Shown here: positions 45,724-56,900 of the stretch, one piece after another
Layout: each line of letters starts with the position of its first letter
How positions within the stretch are numbered: the first letter of the stretch is position 1
Source: Corynebacterium ciconiae DSM 44920
Lineage (GTDB): Bacteria > Actinomycetota > Actinomycetes > Mycobacteriales > Mycobacteriaceae
Reading direction: 5' to 3'
NCBI RefSeq assembly: GCF_030440575.1
Contig: NZ_CP047189.1
Span: 992,001 to 1,056,000, forward strand
DNA length: 64,000 nt
Made by a program: the position numbers and the translations under genes
The notes under the pieces: generated by a model
The model's input: only the letters and a program-made list of their open reading frames with translations
Told to the model about the DNA's origin: nothing
Database searches by the model: none

Positions 45724-45983
45724 TAACCGCCAGCGAAGGGCGGCAGAAGATCCATGCTCTCTACCGTCTCGAGCGGGCGGGAGGAATCCGCCTCCAGATG
45801 ATCGTCGATGAACACCGCACAGCTTCCCAGCACCGATGCGGCCGCGGGGTAGCGCTGAGCCAGCGCCGCCCGAGCATCAGCGACTGTGGCATGGGCCGGC
45901 ATCGAGAGCGTGCACTGTTCGCAGCCGACGGCATCGGCGGCAGCGGCAAAGAAACGAACCTTGACGTTCAGGTCATTGGTCAC
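45723..45983 (-). CDS. moaD: Molybdopterin synthase sulfur carrier MoaD
   Basis: An 86-residue ubiquitin-like protein. It ends LLPPFAGG, the C-terminal Gly-Gly that becomes thiocarboxylated and donates sulfur with MoaE. GTG at 45983 is preceded by AAGGAG at ~12 bases. It lies downstream of moaA by 93 bases on the same strand, probably one operon. Confidence 0.94.
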   Translation of the reverse strand: MTNDLNVKVRFFAAAADAVGCEQCTLSMPAHATVADARAALAQRYPAAASVLGSCAVFIDDHLEADSSRPLETVESMDLLPPFAGG

Positions 45984-46076
45984 GGGCGGATATTCTCCTT
46001 GAAATCGGACTCACAGGCAGATCGGGCGCGGCTAGCCTCGCTTAAGAATACGCGGAGGGCTCAACCGAGATGGCCT

Positions 46077-47153
46077 CTATCCACCAATTTCAGACATCAG
46101 GCGCTGCGGCTGAATGAAGCTGCGATCATCAATTCCGTGGCCAGCTTTTTTCTCAGCCATGCCCTGGGCCCATGCGGCCATGATCTCCTCATCGCTCGCC
46201 CCTGAACGCAGCAGTGAGCGCAGATCCGTCTCGCTCCGAGAAAAGAGGCAATTGCGCATGAAACCATCGGCGGTCAGCCGTGAGCGATCACAATCGCCGC
46301 AGAAGGGGTGGGTCACAGCCGCAATCACGCCGATCTCACCGGAGTGGTGGGGGTGGTCACGCTCGACCGCAGTCCACAGCTCTGCAGGGGCTGAGCCGCG
46401 CGGGGTAGAGGAGGGACTCAACTCGAAATCCTTCGCCAGTGTCTCCACAATGTCGCGGGCGGTGATCATGATGTTGCGATCCCACTGCTCGGGCGGGCCT
46501 AAAGGCATTTGCTCAATGAAGCGCAACTGGGCCCCGGTGCGCAGGGCGAAATGCGCAAGCGGCAGGATATCTTGTTCGTTCGAACCCGGCATCACCACAG
46601 TGTTGATCTTCACCGGTGATAGCCCCGCCTGTAGTGCCGCGTCGATCGATGCCAGCACATCGTCTAGCCGGTCGCGGCGAGAGAGGACGTGATAGCGGTG
46701 GCGATCAAGAGAGTCCAAGGAGATATTGACGCGGTCAAGGCCGGCGTCGACAAGCTCAGCGGCCCTCTTATCCAACCCCAAGCCATTGGTGGTCAAGGCG
46801 GTACGCGGCGCGCGGCCTTCATCGGTGCGCAAACTAGAGGCGAAGGCGATGATCTCCGGCAAAGAGCGGCGCAGCAGCGGCTCACCGCCGGTGAAACGCA
46901 AGTGGCGGATACCGAGGCGCTCTACCGCGATGCGCAGAAGACGGCACACCTCTTCATCGCTGAGAGTCTTCTCTTGGGCCAGCCAGTTCAACCCCTCAGC
47001 TGGCATGCAATAGGTACAGCGCAAATTGCATTTATCGGTCAACGACACCCGCAGATCTCTAGCCACGCGGCCGAATGTGTCCTGCAAAAGCAGACGAGAA
47101 GGCTCGCCGGTGGCCTCGCGCGGTGAGGGATAAGAGGCAGTGTCGATGTTCAT
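46077..47153 (-). CDS. moaA: GTP 3',8-cyclase MoaA (radical SAM)
   Basis: A 358-residue radical SAM enzyme that opens Moco synthesis. KCNLRCTYCM (C42, C46, C49) binds the SAM cluster; the C-terminal cluster uses HPFCGDCDRSRLTADGFMRNC. The family ends in Gly-Gly, and this protein ends SEIGG. ATG at 47153 has TATAGT ~12 bases upstream, implying a very short leader. moaD follows. Confidence 0.96.
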   Translation of the reverse strand: MNIDTASYPSPREATGEPSRLLLQDTFGRVARDLRVSLTDKCNLRCTYCMPAEGLNWLAQEKTLSDEEVCRLLRIAVERLGIRHLRFTGGEPLLRRSLPEIIAFASSLRTDEGRAPRTALTTNGLGLDKRAAELVDAGLDRVNISLDSLDRHRYHVLSRRDRLDDVLASIDAALQAGLSPVKINTVVMPGSNEQDILPLAHFALRTGAQLRFIEQMPLGPPEQWDRNIMITARDIVETLAKDFELSPSSTPRGSAPAELWTAVERDHPHHSGEIGVIAAVTHPFCGDCDRSRLTADGFMRNCLFSRSETDLRSLLRSGASDEEIMAAWAQGMAEKKAGHGIDDRSFIQPQRLMSEIGG

Positions 47154-47285
47154 GGTGCAGACCAGACTATAGCCGCACCGTAGCTCATGCCACCACGGCG
47201 CGTCGAAGGCCGGCGCCTGTGGGCGGGTTCGAACCGAGGTTTGCTCATGCTGTGCGGCGTGGCGATCGACGTGTTGGCGGTGGTT

Positions 47286-49103
47286 TTAGTCCGTGCTGTC
47301 GCCTTGGCGCTGTGCGGTGTCGTGCTGGGTCGGCTCGGCGCTCGGCTGCGCACCCGCTGGCTGCTCGGTGCGCTGGGTGTTGCGTGGCGTGGACGAGCCG
47401 GGGCCGATCAACTTAATCACGCAATAATCCCCATCGCGCAGGTGCATGCGCAGGTCCTTCTTGTCGAACTTATCCACGCTCGTCTTATCGATGCTGTCCA
47501 CAAAGGTCCAATACTCCGGCAGCATCCAGCGCGGCAGGCGTTCCCTTAAACTATCGCGCAGCCGCTCGGCGGTGGCGCGGGTGGGCTCCACCCCAGGATG
47601 CAACACGGTCACCGACAGGGGGCGCTCGCCCCACTTATCGTCTGGGTAACCAATCACTGCGGCCTCCACGACGTCATCGTGTTCCATCACCATGTTTTCC
47701 AGCTGCACTGAGTAGATCCACTCGCCGCCGGAGCGAATCACATCTCGCGCACGATCCTCGATGGTGAGGAAGCCATCCTTGGTCACTGACCCCACATCGC
47801 CGGTCTTCAACCACCCATCGGCGGTAAACTGCTCGACCGCATGATCTACCGGTTCGCCCCTAAACACCGCAGCGGGCTTGTCGTCGTGCTCAGTGGGGGA
47901 GTCATAGTAGCGCTCGGTGACATAGTTGCCGCGTACCTGGATCTCGCCCTGGTTGCGGTCGGTAGAGGACTGGATAGCACCATCGTTGACCACCCGGAAC
48001 TCCACAGAGGGTGAAAATCGGCCCTGGGAGGTGCGATACAGCCAGCGGCGCTCGCCAGAGGCGCCCACCGGCGGCCTGGAGACCGTGCCCACCGTGGATG
48101 TCTCTGTCATGCCCCACACATGCACCACATCAACGCCATAGCGTTCTTCCCACAGCTGGATCAACACCGGCGGCACCGGGGATCCACCCACAAACAGCTC
48201 GGTCAAACTCATGCGCTGGGGCGGGTGCGAGAGATAGTGCACCATGAGAGAAATCCACAAGGTGGGCACCCCGTGGGCCATACGCGGATGGCAGGTTTCA
48301 ATGATCTCCGCGAGCCGCGGGGCCGAGACATCCGGGCCCGGCATAATCAGCGGCGTGCCGGACATAAACGCCGTCACCGGAACCCCCCAACTCAACACGT
48401 GATAGATCGGCACACAGCACAAAAAGGGCACCCCGTGGGCGATCGCCATCGCATCGCTCGAGCGTAACTCCAAGGTCTGAATGTAGATCGAACGATGGGA
48501 ATAGGCCACGCCCTTAGGTGCGCCCGTGGTGCCCGTGGAATAGCACATCGCCGCGGCGGTGGTTTCATCCAACTCCGGCCAGTCGAAGTGGGCCGGGCGT
48601 CCATCGAGGAGTGCTTCGTAGGAATAGACCGGCAGATTCTCGGGGATGAGCTCGCGCAGCCGCGCTGGGTCCTCAAGGCCGGTAAACACCACCGCAGTTA
48701 CGGTGGGGCAGCCCTGCAAAATCGAGCCCAAAGGTGCGGCGAGGGAAGGATCGGCCACAATCACCCGGGTTTCGGCGTGATTAATAATGTGGCGGATCTG
48801 ATCGTGCATAAGCTGCTTATTCAGCGGTGCGAATACCGCCCCCATACACGAGGCGGCGAAAAGCACCTCGAGGTGTTCGGCGCAGTTGAACATGAACGTA
48901 CTCACGCGTTGATCGCCGTCGATACCGAGCTCATCGCGCAGGGCATGGGCGAAGGCAGCCGCACGGGCGCCGATGGCCGAAAACGTTGTGGTCTCGGGGC
49001 CGTTATCCGTCCACGTGGTCACGGTGGTGTCGCCGAAGACGGTCGAACCGTAATCCAGAATCCGCGCCAAGGACAGGGGAATATCGTGCATGGTGCTGCG
49101 CAT
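47286..49103 (-). CDS. Long-chain acyl-CoA synthetase (FadD-type)
   Basis: A 605-residue adenylate-forming enzyme that activates fatty acids with ATP and CoA. The P-loop-like YSTGTTGAPKGV near residue 190, VWGMTETS, WLKTGDVG and KDGFLTIEDRARDVIRSGGEWI are AMP-binding signatures. The C-terminal tail (Gln/Pro/Ser/Thr-rich, after SVDKFDKKDLR) is long and unstructured. I chose ATG at 49103 because sequence before it shows no domain and lacks a ribosome site. The gene stands between moaA and rho, as in C. glutamicum. The exact chain-length preference is unknown. Confidence 0.9.
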   Translation of the reverse strand: MRSTMHDIPLSLARILDYGSTVFGDTTVTTWTDNGPETTTFSAIGARAAAFAHALRDELGIDGDQRVSTFMFNCAEHLEVLFAASCMGAVFAPLNKQLMHDQIRHIINHAETRVIVADPSLAAPLGSILQGCPTVTAVVFTGLEDPARLRELIPENLPVYSYEALLDGRPAHFDWPELDETTAAAMCYSTGTTGAPKGVAYSHRSIYIQTLELRSSDAMAIAHGVPFLCCVPIYHVLSWGVPVTAFMSGTPLIMPGPDVSAPRLAEIIETCHPRMAHGVPTLWISLMVHYLSHPPQRMSLTELFVGGSPVPPVLIQLWEERYGVDVVHVWGMTETSTVGTVSRPPVGASGERRWLYRTSQGRFSPSVEFRVVNDGAIQSSTDRNQGEIQVRGNYVTERYYDSPTEHDDKPAAVFRGEPVDHAVEQFTADGWLKTGDVGSVTKDGFLTIEDRARDVIRSGGEWIYSVQLENMVMEHDDVVEAAVIGYPDDKWGERPLSVTVLHPGVEPTRATAERLRDSLRERLPRWMLPEYWTFVDSIDKTSVDKFDKKDLRMHLRDGDYCVIKLIGPGSSTPRNTQRTEQPAGAQPSAEPTQHDTAQRQGDSTD

Positions 49104-49324
49104 AGGCTCTAGCTTAACTGTTTGCCCCGCCACTCTCGCTGCACTGTATAGATAATGCTGACTACGCGGCTCGATCACAGCGTTGATGGCTTTCGTGGCC
49201 GGCCCTGTGCGCACAGCCCTATGGTGAGGCGGCCCGATCCGGTGAGGCGTAGTGGGTGAGCAAGGCAGTGGGCAGCGGACTGGGTCGGCGGTGGTGTCTC
49301 TTCGCAGGAGAGTTACAGCTCTGT

Positions 49325-49330
49325 TATGAT
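49325..49330 (+). promoter_or_regulatory. Probable rho promoter -10
   Basis: TATGAT in CTGTTATGATCG. If used, transcription starts near 49337 and the rho leader is ~480 bases long. The -35 is weak (TTCGCA near 49301). Confidence 0.45.
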
Positions 49331-49419
49331 CGACTGTCAGTAGCACGCACCTCGACACTGGTTGGGGATCGTGCACTACGCTCTCGGTGCGAACACAGGC
49401 GTCAACGAGGCTGCAGACG

Positions 49420-49458
49420 TCGCACACACACCCCGCACTCCTTCACAACACCTCCACG
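49420..49458 (+). promoter_or_regulatory. C-rich tract in the rho leader (rut-like)
   Basis: CGCACACACACCCCGCACTC and what follows is a long C-rich and G-poor stretch, the sequence bias of Rho loading sites. Autoregulation by Rho is inferred. Confidence 0.4.
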
Positions 49459-49543
49459 GTGGTGAGTTGCGGTGCCGTGCGGACCTACGCAGCGTTTATC
49501 ATGCGTTGATCGATCGCCTTGGAGGAGGCGGCCTCACCGCTCG

Positions 49544-49556
49544 TGCTTATCGACGT
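49544..49556 (+). repeat. Motif B near copy (12/13) in the rho leader
   Basis: GCTTATCGACGTC, one base from the motif, ~270 bases before the rho start. Confidence 0.65.
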
Positions 49557-49815
49557 CCACGTGGACGGCCATGAGCCCGCACTCCGCGGCGCCTCGCGTT
49601 TACGCCACGCGTTCGACTACCTGCCGGCGTGTTGTCGCTGGAGAATCACTATCCGCAGGTAGTCCCCACATCAAACTCCACAGTAGCTTTTAACCTCGAA
49701 TGCCCATCCGTGCCCTCATCCTTGGGCAGGTGTTCCTACCCGCTGCATACGGCGTGTTTCCTGCATGGCCGCGGCGATCTACGGGGGATGAAGAAAAAGC
49801 GATGAAAGGAACTTC

Positions 49816-51837
49816 GTGACCGATAAGGACACTTCCGCTAAGGACCTCAACTCCCTGCGGCTGCCGGAACTGCGCGCCATGGCCCGCGACTTGGGGCTGC
49901 GCGGTCTCTCCGGCAAGCGCAAGGTTGAGCTCGTCGATGCCATCAAGGCCGCCCAGTCCGGCGCTGCCGGTGGCAATGGGGGACAGGGCTCGAAGCGCGC
50001 TGCGGCGAACAACGATGCCGCGGAGACTTCCGCCGACACCGAGGATCACTCGCCTCGCTCGCGGCGTCGTCGCGCGACTGCTAAAGCCCACACCCCAGAA
50101 CCGCACGAGGGCTCCAACGATCCCGGAGCTGAGAAGTCCGCGAAGTCCGAGCAGAACAGCGAGAAGGCGCAGAAGGCCGACAGGGCTGAGTCTTCTCAGA
50201 ACTCCGACTCCGAGGAGGAGCCGGTGTACTACGAGTCCCGCTCCGCAGCCCGACGCGCCCGCCGCCACAAGCAGCGCCAGATTCAGCGCGAGCGCCGCGA
50301 GAATGACCGCGGCGAGGATGAAGACGATAACAACGATTCCGAGGACACCTCCTCGAACGACAATCGCGACAATCGCGATAACCGTGACAACCGCGAGCGC
50401 GATAATCGTGACCGCGACCGTGACAACCGCGAGAACCGCAATCGCGATCGCGACAACCGCGGCAAGAATAAAAACCGCGATCACCACGATGGCGATGACT
50501 CTGAGAACAACGATGATCAGGGTGGCAATCGCCGCAATCGTCGCGATCGTAATGACAAGGGCGGTCGCCGCAACCGCCGCGAGCGCAATAACCGCCGCGG
50601 CCGAGGCAACGATCGTAATGACCGCAATGACCGCGGCAATGACGGCCAGGATGATAACGACAACCGCAATGATGACCAGCTGCAGCCGGTGGCTGGCATT
50701 TTGGACATCGTGGATAACAACGTCGCCTTCGTCCGCACGACCGGCTACCAGGCCGGCACCCAGGACGTGTTCGTTAACCAGAACATGATCCGTAAAAATG
50801 GGCTGCGCCGTGGTGATGCAATCACCGGCCAGGCCAAGGTGGGCGGTAACAACCGCGGCAACAACCGCCGCCAGAAGTACAACCCCTTGGCACGGGTCGA
50901 TACCGTCAACGGCATGAGCGTGGACGAAGCCCGCCAGCGTCCGGACTTCTCTAAGCTCACCCCGCTGTATCCGAATCAGCGTCTGCGTTTGGAGACCGAG
51001 CAGAAGATCCTCACCACCCGCGTGATCGATTTGATCATGCCCATCGGTAAGGGCCAGCGTGCCCTGATCGTCTCCCCGCCGAAGGCCGGTAAGACGACGA
51101 TCCTGCAGAACATCGCGAACGCTATCGCCACCAATAACCCTGAGTGCTACCTGATGGTGGTGCTGGTGGACGAGCGCCCCGAGGAAGTCACGGACATGCA
51201 GCGCAGCGTCAAGGGTGAGGTCATTGCCTCCACCTTCGACCGCCCGCCGAGCGAGCACACCGCCGTGGCCGAGTTGGCCATCGAGCGCGCAAAGCGTTTG
51301 GTGGAGCAGGGCGAGGATGTTGTGGTGCTGCTGGATTCCATCACTCGTTTGGGTCGTGCCTACAACAACTCCTCTCCGGCCTCGGGCCGCATTCTCTCTG
51401 GTGGTGTGGACTCCAATGCGCTCTACCCGCCGAAGCGGTTCTTGGGTGCTGCCCGCAACATCGAAAACGGTGGCAGCCTCACGATCATTGCCACCGCTAT
51501 GGTTGAGACCGGTTCTGCTGGCGACACCGTGATCTTCGAGGAGTTCAAGGGCACCGGCAACGCGGAGCTGAAGCTGGATCGCAAGATCTCCGAGCGCCGC
51601 GTCTTCCCGGCCGTGGATGTGAACCCCTCTGGTACCCGTAAGGACGAGCTGCTACTCGCCCCGGAGGAAGCCCGCATCGTGCACAAGCTACGCCGGATCC
51701 TCTCCGCGCTGGATAACCAGCAGGCTATCGATCTGTTGATCAAGCAGCTGAAGAAGACCAAGAACAACGGCGAGTTCATGGTGCAGGTGGCTTCCTCCGC
51801 GCCGATGGCGGCCGACCAGGAGGAGGACTACTCCTAA
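49816..51837 (+). CDS. rho: Transcription termination factor Rho with extended N-terminal insert
   Basis: A 673-residue hexameric RNA helicase that ends transcription. The N-terminal helical bundle is [21 protein letters not shown] (residues ~10-30). A long disordered insert (about residues 50-285) is rich in Arg, Asp and Asn repeats ([14 protein letters not shown]). The RNA-binding OSB fold follows, then the motor: SPPKAGKTT near 421, [24 protein letters not shown] and the Q/R loops. GTG at 49816 has AAGGA six bases upstream. The insert makes the protein ~250 residues longer than E. coli Rho (419). prfA follows two bases after the stop. Confidence 0.97.
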   Translation: MTDKDTSAKDLNSLRLPELRAMARDLGLRGLSGKRKVELVDAIKAAQSGAAGGNGGQGSKRAAANNDAAETSADTEDHSPRSRRRRATAKAHTPEPHEGSNDPGAEKSAKSEQNSEKAQKADRAESSQNSDSEEEPVYYESRSAARRARRHKQRQIQRERRENDRGEDEDDNNDSEDTSSNDNRDNRDNRDNRERDNRDRDRDNRENRNRDRDNRGKNKNRDHHDGDDSENNDDQGGNRRNRRDRNDKGGRRNRRERNNRRGRGNDRNDRNDRGNDGQDDNDNRNDDQLQPVAGILDIVDNNVAFVRTTGYQAGTQDVFVNQNMIRKNGLRRGDAITGQAKVGGNNRGNNRRQKYNPLARVDTVNGMSVDEARQRPDFSKLTPLYPNQRLRLETEQKILTTRVIDLIMPIGKGQRALIVSPPKAGKTTILQNIANAIATNNPECYLMVVLVDERPEEVTDMQRSVKGEVIASTFDRPPSEHTAVAELAIERAKRLVEQGEDVVVLLDSITRLGRAYNNSSPASGRILSGGVDSNALYPPKRFLGAARNIENGGSLTIIATAMVETGSAGDTVIFEEFKGTGNAELKLDRKISERRVFPAVDVNPSGTRKDELLLAPEEARIVHKLRRILSALDNQQAIDLLIKQLKKTKNNGEFMVQVASSAPMAADQEEDYS

Positions 51838-51838
51838 G

Positions 51839-52912
51839 ATGAGCCAAGTTTCAGCAGTTGATGACATCCTGGCCGAGTATCACGGCCTGGAGCAGCAGAT
51901 GGCTGATCCTGAGCTGCACAACGATCAAAAGGCCGCGCGCCGCGTCGCAAAGCGATACTCGGAGCTGGGCCCGATCGTGAAGGTGTACCGGGAGCTGGAG
52001 TCCACCCGCGAGGACCACGAGGCCGCCAAGGAGATGGCCTACGAGGATCACGATTTCGCGGAGGAAGCCGAGCGCCTCGGGCAGCGTGCCGTGGAGCTCG
52101 AGGAGCAGCTGGCCGATTTGTTGGCCCCGCGCGATCCCCACGATGGCGATGACATCGTGATGGAGGTCAAATCCGGTGCCGGTGGCGAGGAGGCTGCGCT
52201 CTTTGCCGGCGAGCTGGTGCGCATGTACCAAAAGTTCGCCGACAAGAACGGTTTCTCCACTGAGGTGCTGGATTTGGCCGAGTCGGATCTGGGTGGCGTG
52301 AAGGACATCACGCTGTCCATCCGCTCGAAGCAGCCCTCCCGCGACGGCGCCTGGAGCGTGTTTAAGTTCGAGGGCGGAGTGCACCGTGTGCAGCGCGTGC
52401 CCGTCACCGAATCGCAAGGTCGTATCCAAACCTCGGCGGCCGGCGTGCTCGTCTACCCCGAGCCGGAAGAGGTGGAGGATGTGGAGATCGACGAGAAGGA
52501 TATCCGCGTGGACGTCTACCGTTCTTCCGGCAAGGGCGGCCAGGGCGTGAACACCACTGACTCGGCCGTGCGCATCACCCACCTGCCGACCGGTGTGGTG
52601 GTGACCTGCCAGAAGGAGCGTTCGCAGATTCAAAACCGCGCCCGCGCCATGCAGGTGCTGGCCGCTCGTCTGCAGCAGATGCGGGAGGAAGAAGCCGAGG
52701 CTGAGGCCGCCGAGGGGCGCGCCAGCCAGGTCCGCACCATGGACCGCTCGGAGCGTATCCGCACCTACAACTGGCCGGAAAACCGGATCTCTGATCACCG
52801 CATCAACTACAAGGCCAACAACCTTGATTCGGTGCTGGACGGCCAGCTCGAGGAACTATTCACCGCCCTGCAGGCCGCCGAACGCGCCGCACGCTTGGAG
52901 GCGGAGAACTAA
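51839..52912 (+). CDS. prfA: Peptide chain release factor 1
   Basis: A 357-residue class I release factor recognising UAA/UAG. The catalytic GGQ is in [16 protein letters not shown] near residue 232; the PxT anticodon-like motif region is in the middle domain. The start follows the rho stop by one base (TAA, G, ATG), so translation is coupled. prmC, which methylates the GGQ Gln, follows directly. Confidence 0.97.
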   Translation: MSQVSAVDDILAEYHGLEQQMADPELHNDQKAARRVAKRYSELGPIVKVYRELESTREDHEAAKEMAYEDHDFAEEAERLGQRAVELEEQLADLLAPRDPHDGDDIVMEVKSGAGGEEAALFAGELVRMYQKFADKNGFSTEVLDLAESDLGGVKDITLSIRSKQPSRDGAWSVFKFEGGVHRVQRVPVTESQGRIQTSAAGVLVYPEPEEVEDVEIDEKDIRVDVYRSSGKGGQGVNTTDSAVRITHLPTGVVVTCQKERSQIQNRARAMQVLAARLQQMREEEAEAEAAEGRASQVRTMDRSERIRTYNWPENRISDHRINYKANNLDSVLDGQLEELFTALQAAERAARLEAEN

Positions 52913-52913
52913 C

Positions 52914-53774
52914 GTGACCGACCTTCTGGTCCGGCAAGCGTTACACGAGGCAACCGCTCGTCTTATGGCGAGTGGTTGCCCTTCTGCGCTTATCGACGCC
53001 TCCTCACTGCTCGCACACCACCTCGGCATTGAGCGATCCCAGCTGTTTTTTCATCACGGTGACGCTCTGCCGCGCCCTGTGGACTTTGACGCGCTCATTG
53101 CCCGGCGCGCACGCCGAGAACCCCTCCAGCACATCCTCGGCGTCGCCGCCTTCGGGCCGGTGGAGCTGGCGGTGGGGCTGGGGGTGTTTATCCCGCGGCC
53201 CGAAACCGAGATCTTGGCCGAGTGGGCCATCGCGCGTCTTCGAGCGATGCTCGCCTCGGGGGTGCGCACCCCTCGCGTGGTGGATCTGTGCAGCGGATCG
53301 GGGGCGCTGGCCTGCTGGATTGCCCACGCTGTGCCGCAGGCAGAGATAGCAGCAGTCGAGCTGAGTGCCACGGCGCGGAAGTACACTACGCAGAACACTT
53401 CGCGCTATCCGAGGATCACTGTGGTTGCCGGTGATGCCACCGATCCTCGGCTGCTGTCTACGTGGAGCGGGCAGGTGGATGTGGTGGTGACAAACCCGCC
53501 CTATGTGCCGGAAGGTAGCGTCGTCGAGCCGGAGGTGGCTGCTGATCCCCACGCGGCTGTGTTCGCTGGGGCAGATGGGATGAGCGTGATCGAGCCGATG
53601 ATCCCCGTGGTGGCGCGATTAGTGCGCCCGGGTGGGCACGTCGGCATCGAGCATGACGACGCCACTTCTGCCACCGTGTGCGCGGCGCTGGAGAGTAGTG
53701 GGTGTTTCCATGGTGTTGAGGCCCTGGCTGATCTCAACGGCATCGCCCGCTTCGCGGTAGCTGAACGAAACTAA
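52914..53774 (+). CDS. prmC: Protein-(glutamine-N5) methyltransferase, release factor-specific PrmC/HemK
   Basis: A 286-residue SAM-dependent methyltransferase that methylates the GGQ Gln of release factors. FIPRPETEILAEWA, VVDLCSGSGALACWIA (SAM motif I) and VVTNPPYVPEG near residue 193 (NPPY catalytic motif) are PrmC signatures. GTG at 52914 is two bases after the prfA stop; this is the usual rho-prfA-prmC order. A motif B copy at 52988-53000 encodes SALIDASS. After the stop is a 7-bp palindrome GAAACTA-AG-TAGTTTC (53767-53782). Confidence 0.95.
   Translation: MTDLLVRQALHEATARLMASGCPSALIDASSLLAHHLGIERSQLFFHHGDALPRPVDFDALIARRARREPLQHILGVAAFGPVELAVGLGVFIPRPETEILAEWAIARLRAMLASGVRTPRVVDLCSGSGALACWIAHAVPQAEIAAVELSATARKYTTQNTSRYPRITVVAGDATDPRLLSTWSGQVDVVVTNPPYVPEGSVVEPEVAADPHAAVFAGADGMSVIEPMIPVVARLVRPGGHVGIEHDDATSATVCAALESSGCFHGVEALADLNGIARFAVAERN
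52988..53000 (+). repeat. Motif B copy (perfect, inside prmC)
   Basis: GCTTATCGACGCC, encoding LIDA in PrmC. Confidence 0.6.
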
Positions 53775-53974
53775 GTAGTTTCCCAAGCGTCATCGAGTGT
53801 TCATGCGGGTGTCGCTCGGCGGTATGGGATGGGACACACCACTTTTCTAGGGTGGCACTCTGAGGCATCGACCATGCCCGAGCCACCGCGCCCTGCAGCC
53901 GCTGAACAGTGGTGTGTGCTGAGCGTGGCAGGTGGCTGCCGACGTGGATAGCTCGAGGGAATACAGACACCATC

Positions 53975-56900
53975 ATGGCGATTTCTACCCGTACCGCACG
54001 CCTGTCACTGGCGGGGTTGCTTATTGTTGCGCTCACAGGATTCGGCCTCAACCACAGCGCTTTTGACCCATCACAGCGGATGCAGGCGCCGCTCGCTGTA
54101 GCCGAGACCCCCACACCCGATACCCCGGCGGGGGATATGAGCAACTGCCGTGTCGTGGGAGAAGACGGCAGCGTTGTAGCCCCAGGCCCCGGTGATTGTG
54201 CCCGTTTTGGCACAGCGGGGCAGGGCAGAAGCGCGGCGAAGGCCCGCAATGTGATCCTGATTGTGGGTGACGGTATGGATCAACAAACCATCACCGCGGC
54301 ACGAAACTATCTCAAGGGCGCGGGCGGACGCTTCGAGGGCATTGATAATCTGCCAGCCACCGGCGCCTACACCCATCATTCGATCGACCGCGATGGCAGC
54401 TTCAACCTGGTGACGGATTCCGCGGCCTCCGCCACGGCGTGGTCCACCGGCACCAAAACCTATAATGGCGCGATTGGGGTAGACCTTGAGGGCAAGCCTG
54501 TGCGCAACGTGGTGGAAATGGCCAAGGAACGAGGCATGCGTACTGGCAATGTCACTACCTCTGAAATCCAGGACGCCACCCCAGCAGCTATGGGGGCACA
54601 TGCTGTGGACCGCGCGTGTTATGGACCTGAGGAGGATAAGCAGGAGCGCTGCCGTGGTGGGGAATATTCCGCGCAGTATCGCGAGAATGGCGGGCTCGGG
54701 TCAATCTCTGAGCAGCTGGTGGAAACCCGTGCGGATATCACCTTGGGTGGCGGAAGGGAATCCTTGGAGCACATCGTGCAGGAATCCGGCCCTGCTCGTT
54801 CTCCTTTCATCGACAGTGACATGCAGTGGCACAAGGGCCGGAGCGTGCTCGACAACGCCATTGATGCCGGCTACACCGTGGTCACCACCGCCGAAGAGTT
54901 ACGTTCTGTCGATCATGCCTCGGTGGAGCATCCCGTGCTGGGCGTGTTTAATGACGGCAATCTCACCACCCGGTTTGCTCCCTCCTCTGCTTCTGTTGGC
55001 GGGGCGCAACGAGCACCAGATACCTGCACCCCGAACAATATCGGCACCGAGCCTGAACTGGCGGAGATGACCTCCACTGCGCTGCGGCTGCTCGATGAGC
55101 CGAAGTCCGATAAGGGGTTCTTCTTGCAGATCGAATCCGCCAGCATCGATAAGCGTCATCACGCCGCCGATGCCTGCGGCATGATCGGCGAGGTGGAGCG
55201 CATCGACGAGGCGGTGAAAGAGGCCCTCGATTTTGCTCGCGAGGACGGCGAGACCCTAGTTGTGCTCGCCGCCGATCACGCGCACTCGGCCCAGATCCTT
55301 CCCGATGGCACCGAGTCGGTGAGCCCCGCCACCCGCCTGACCACAGCCGATGGTGTGGGCCAAGCCATTGGTTATGGCACCCTGCCCGCTGGGGTGATCG
55401 AGGGCGAGGAGAAGTTTTCCACGCAGCACAATGGCTCCGAGCTGCGGGTCGCGGCCTTCGGGCCTGGGGCGGAAAATGTCATTGGTGGAATCGACCAGAC
55501 CGATCTGCACTACGTGATGGCTAATGCGTTGCGCCTCGGCGACTGGGAGGTGGCACAATCTTCCTCTTTCGACACTATCGATCTGAGCACGGCCGCCGCG
55601 CCGCGAGATGATGTGCGCGAGACCTGTTATCTGGTCCGCGCCGATGGCCGAGCGCCACAGCCTGGCGACTGCGCCCACTACGGCAGGAGCGGCCACGGGT
55701 TATCGACGGAGAAGGCGAAAAACGTGGTCATGATGATCTCCGATGGCACTGGCAATTCCGAGATCACCTCGGCGCGCAACTATCTCGTCGGCCCCTCGGG
55801 AAGGCTGCCCGGCTATGACAACTTTGATTTCACCGGCAGCGCCACCACCTATGCTCTCTCGGCGAGCACTGGTCAGCCGGATCTTGTCACCGACTCCGCT
55901 GCGTCGGGCTCGGCCTGGAACTCTGGGATCAAAACCTATAACGGTGCGGTGGGAGTGGACGTCGCCGGCGCACCTGTGCCCACCATGGCGGAATTAGCCA
56001 AGGCCAAGGGCATGAAGATCGGCAATGTCACCACCGCTGAAGTCCAAGACGCAACCCCGGCTGCTTTTGCCGCCCATGCGGCGCACCGGAAGTGCTATGG
56101 GCCGGAGAAAGACAAGAACAACGAGAAGTGTCAAGGCCCAGAGATGGACGCACAATATCGCGAGAATGGAGGCCTAGGCTCGATTTCCGAGCAGATCGTG
56201 GATCTGCGTGCCGATGTGACCTTCGGTGGGGGCCGCGAAGCCTTTGAACAGATCGTGCAGCGCGGCGGCACTTGGGCGGGCAACACGTGGACCGAAGGCA
56301 AAAGCGTTGTGGATAATGCCAAGGAGCAGGGCTACCAAGTTGTCAGCACCACCGAGGAGATGCAGCGGCTCCGCGAGGCGAACACTGCGCACCCTGTGCT
56401 GGGATTATTTGCCCCAGGTAACATGCCGCGGCACAACAGTCAATCCATCCCCACTGAAGATGGGGCGGTAGCACCCGCCCAGCAGTGCAGAGCGAATCCC
56501 GAGCGCGGCCCTCAGATCCCGACCTTAGAGCAGATGACCACCACTGCGCTGGAGCTATTGCGTAACGAGGAGGGCTTCCTACTACAGGTGGAGGCCGCCT
56601 CCGTGGACAAGGCCGGCCACGATGCCGATGCCTGCGGGCAGTTCGGTGAGTTCAGTGACTATGATGCCACGCTGGCCGCAGTCCGAGACTGGGTGGAGGC
56701 CACCGGCGAGCCGACGTTAATTATCTCCACCACAGATCACGCGCACACCTCACAGATCACCAACCCAGGGGCACTCACGGCAGGTCGCACCATCACCGTG
56801 GCCGGTACCACCCCAGGGGTGGAGATGACGATGAACTACGCCACCGCCCCCTCCAACGAGGAGGATGTGGCCCTCGGTGGACAAACCCACACAGGAGCCC

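Larger units (their letters stand above)
49104..49815. other. Long intergenic region and rho leader
   Basis: A 712-base gap without a supported gene. The left part is the divergent fadD promoter area; the rest is probably the rho 5' leader. It includes a -10 at 49325-49330, a C-rich G-poor tract (49420-49458) and motif B at 49544-49556. The tract fits the rut sites by which Rho controls its own message, as known in E. coli. Confidence 0.55.

Noticed and set aside
47221..47250. T-arm-like GGTTCGAACC near the moaA-fadD gap
   Set aside because: No matching acceptor, D or anticodon stems; not a tRNA.
49690..51258. Long minus-strand frame (522 codons) opposite rho
   Set aside because: It is made of runs of Ile/Val/Ala caused by reading the rho Arg/Asp/Asn repeats backwards; rho is the real gene.
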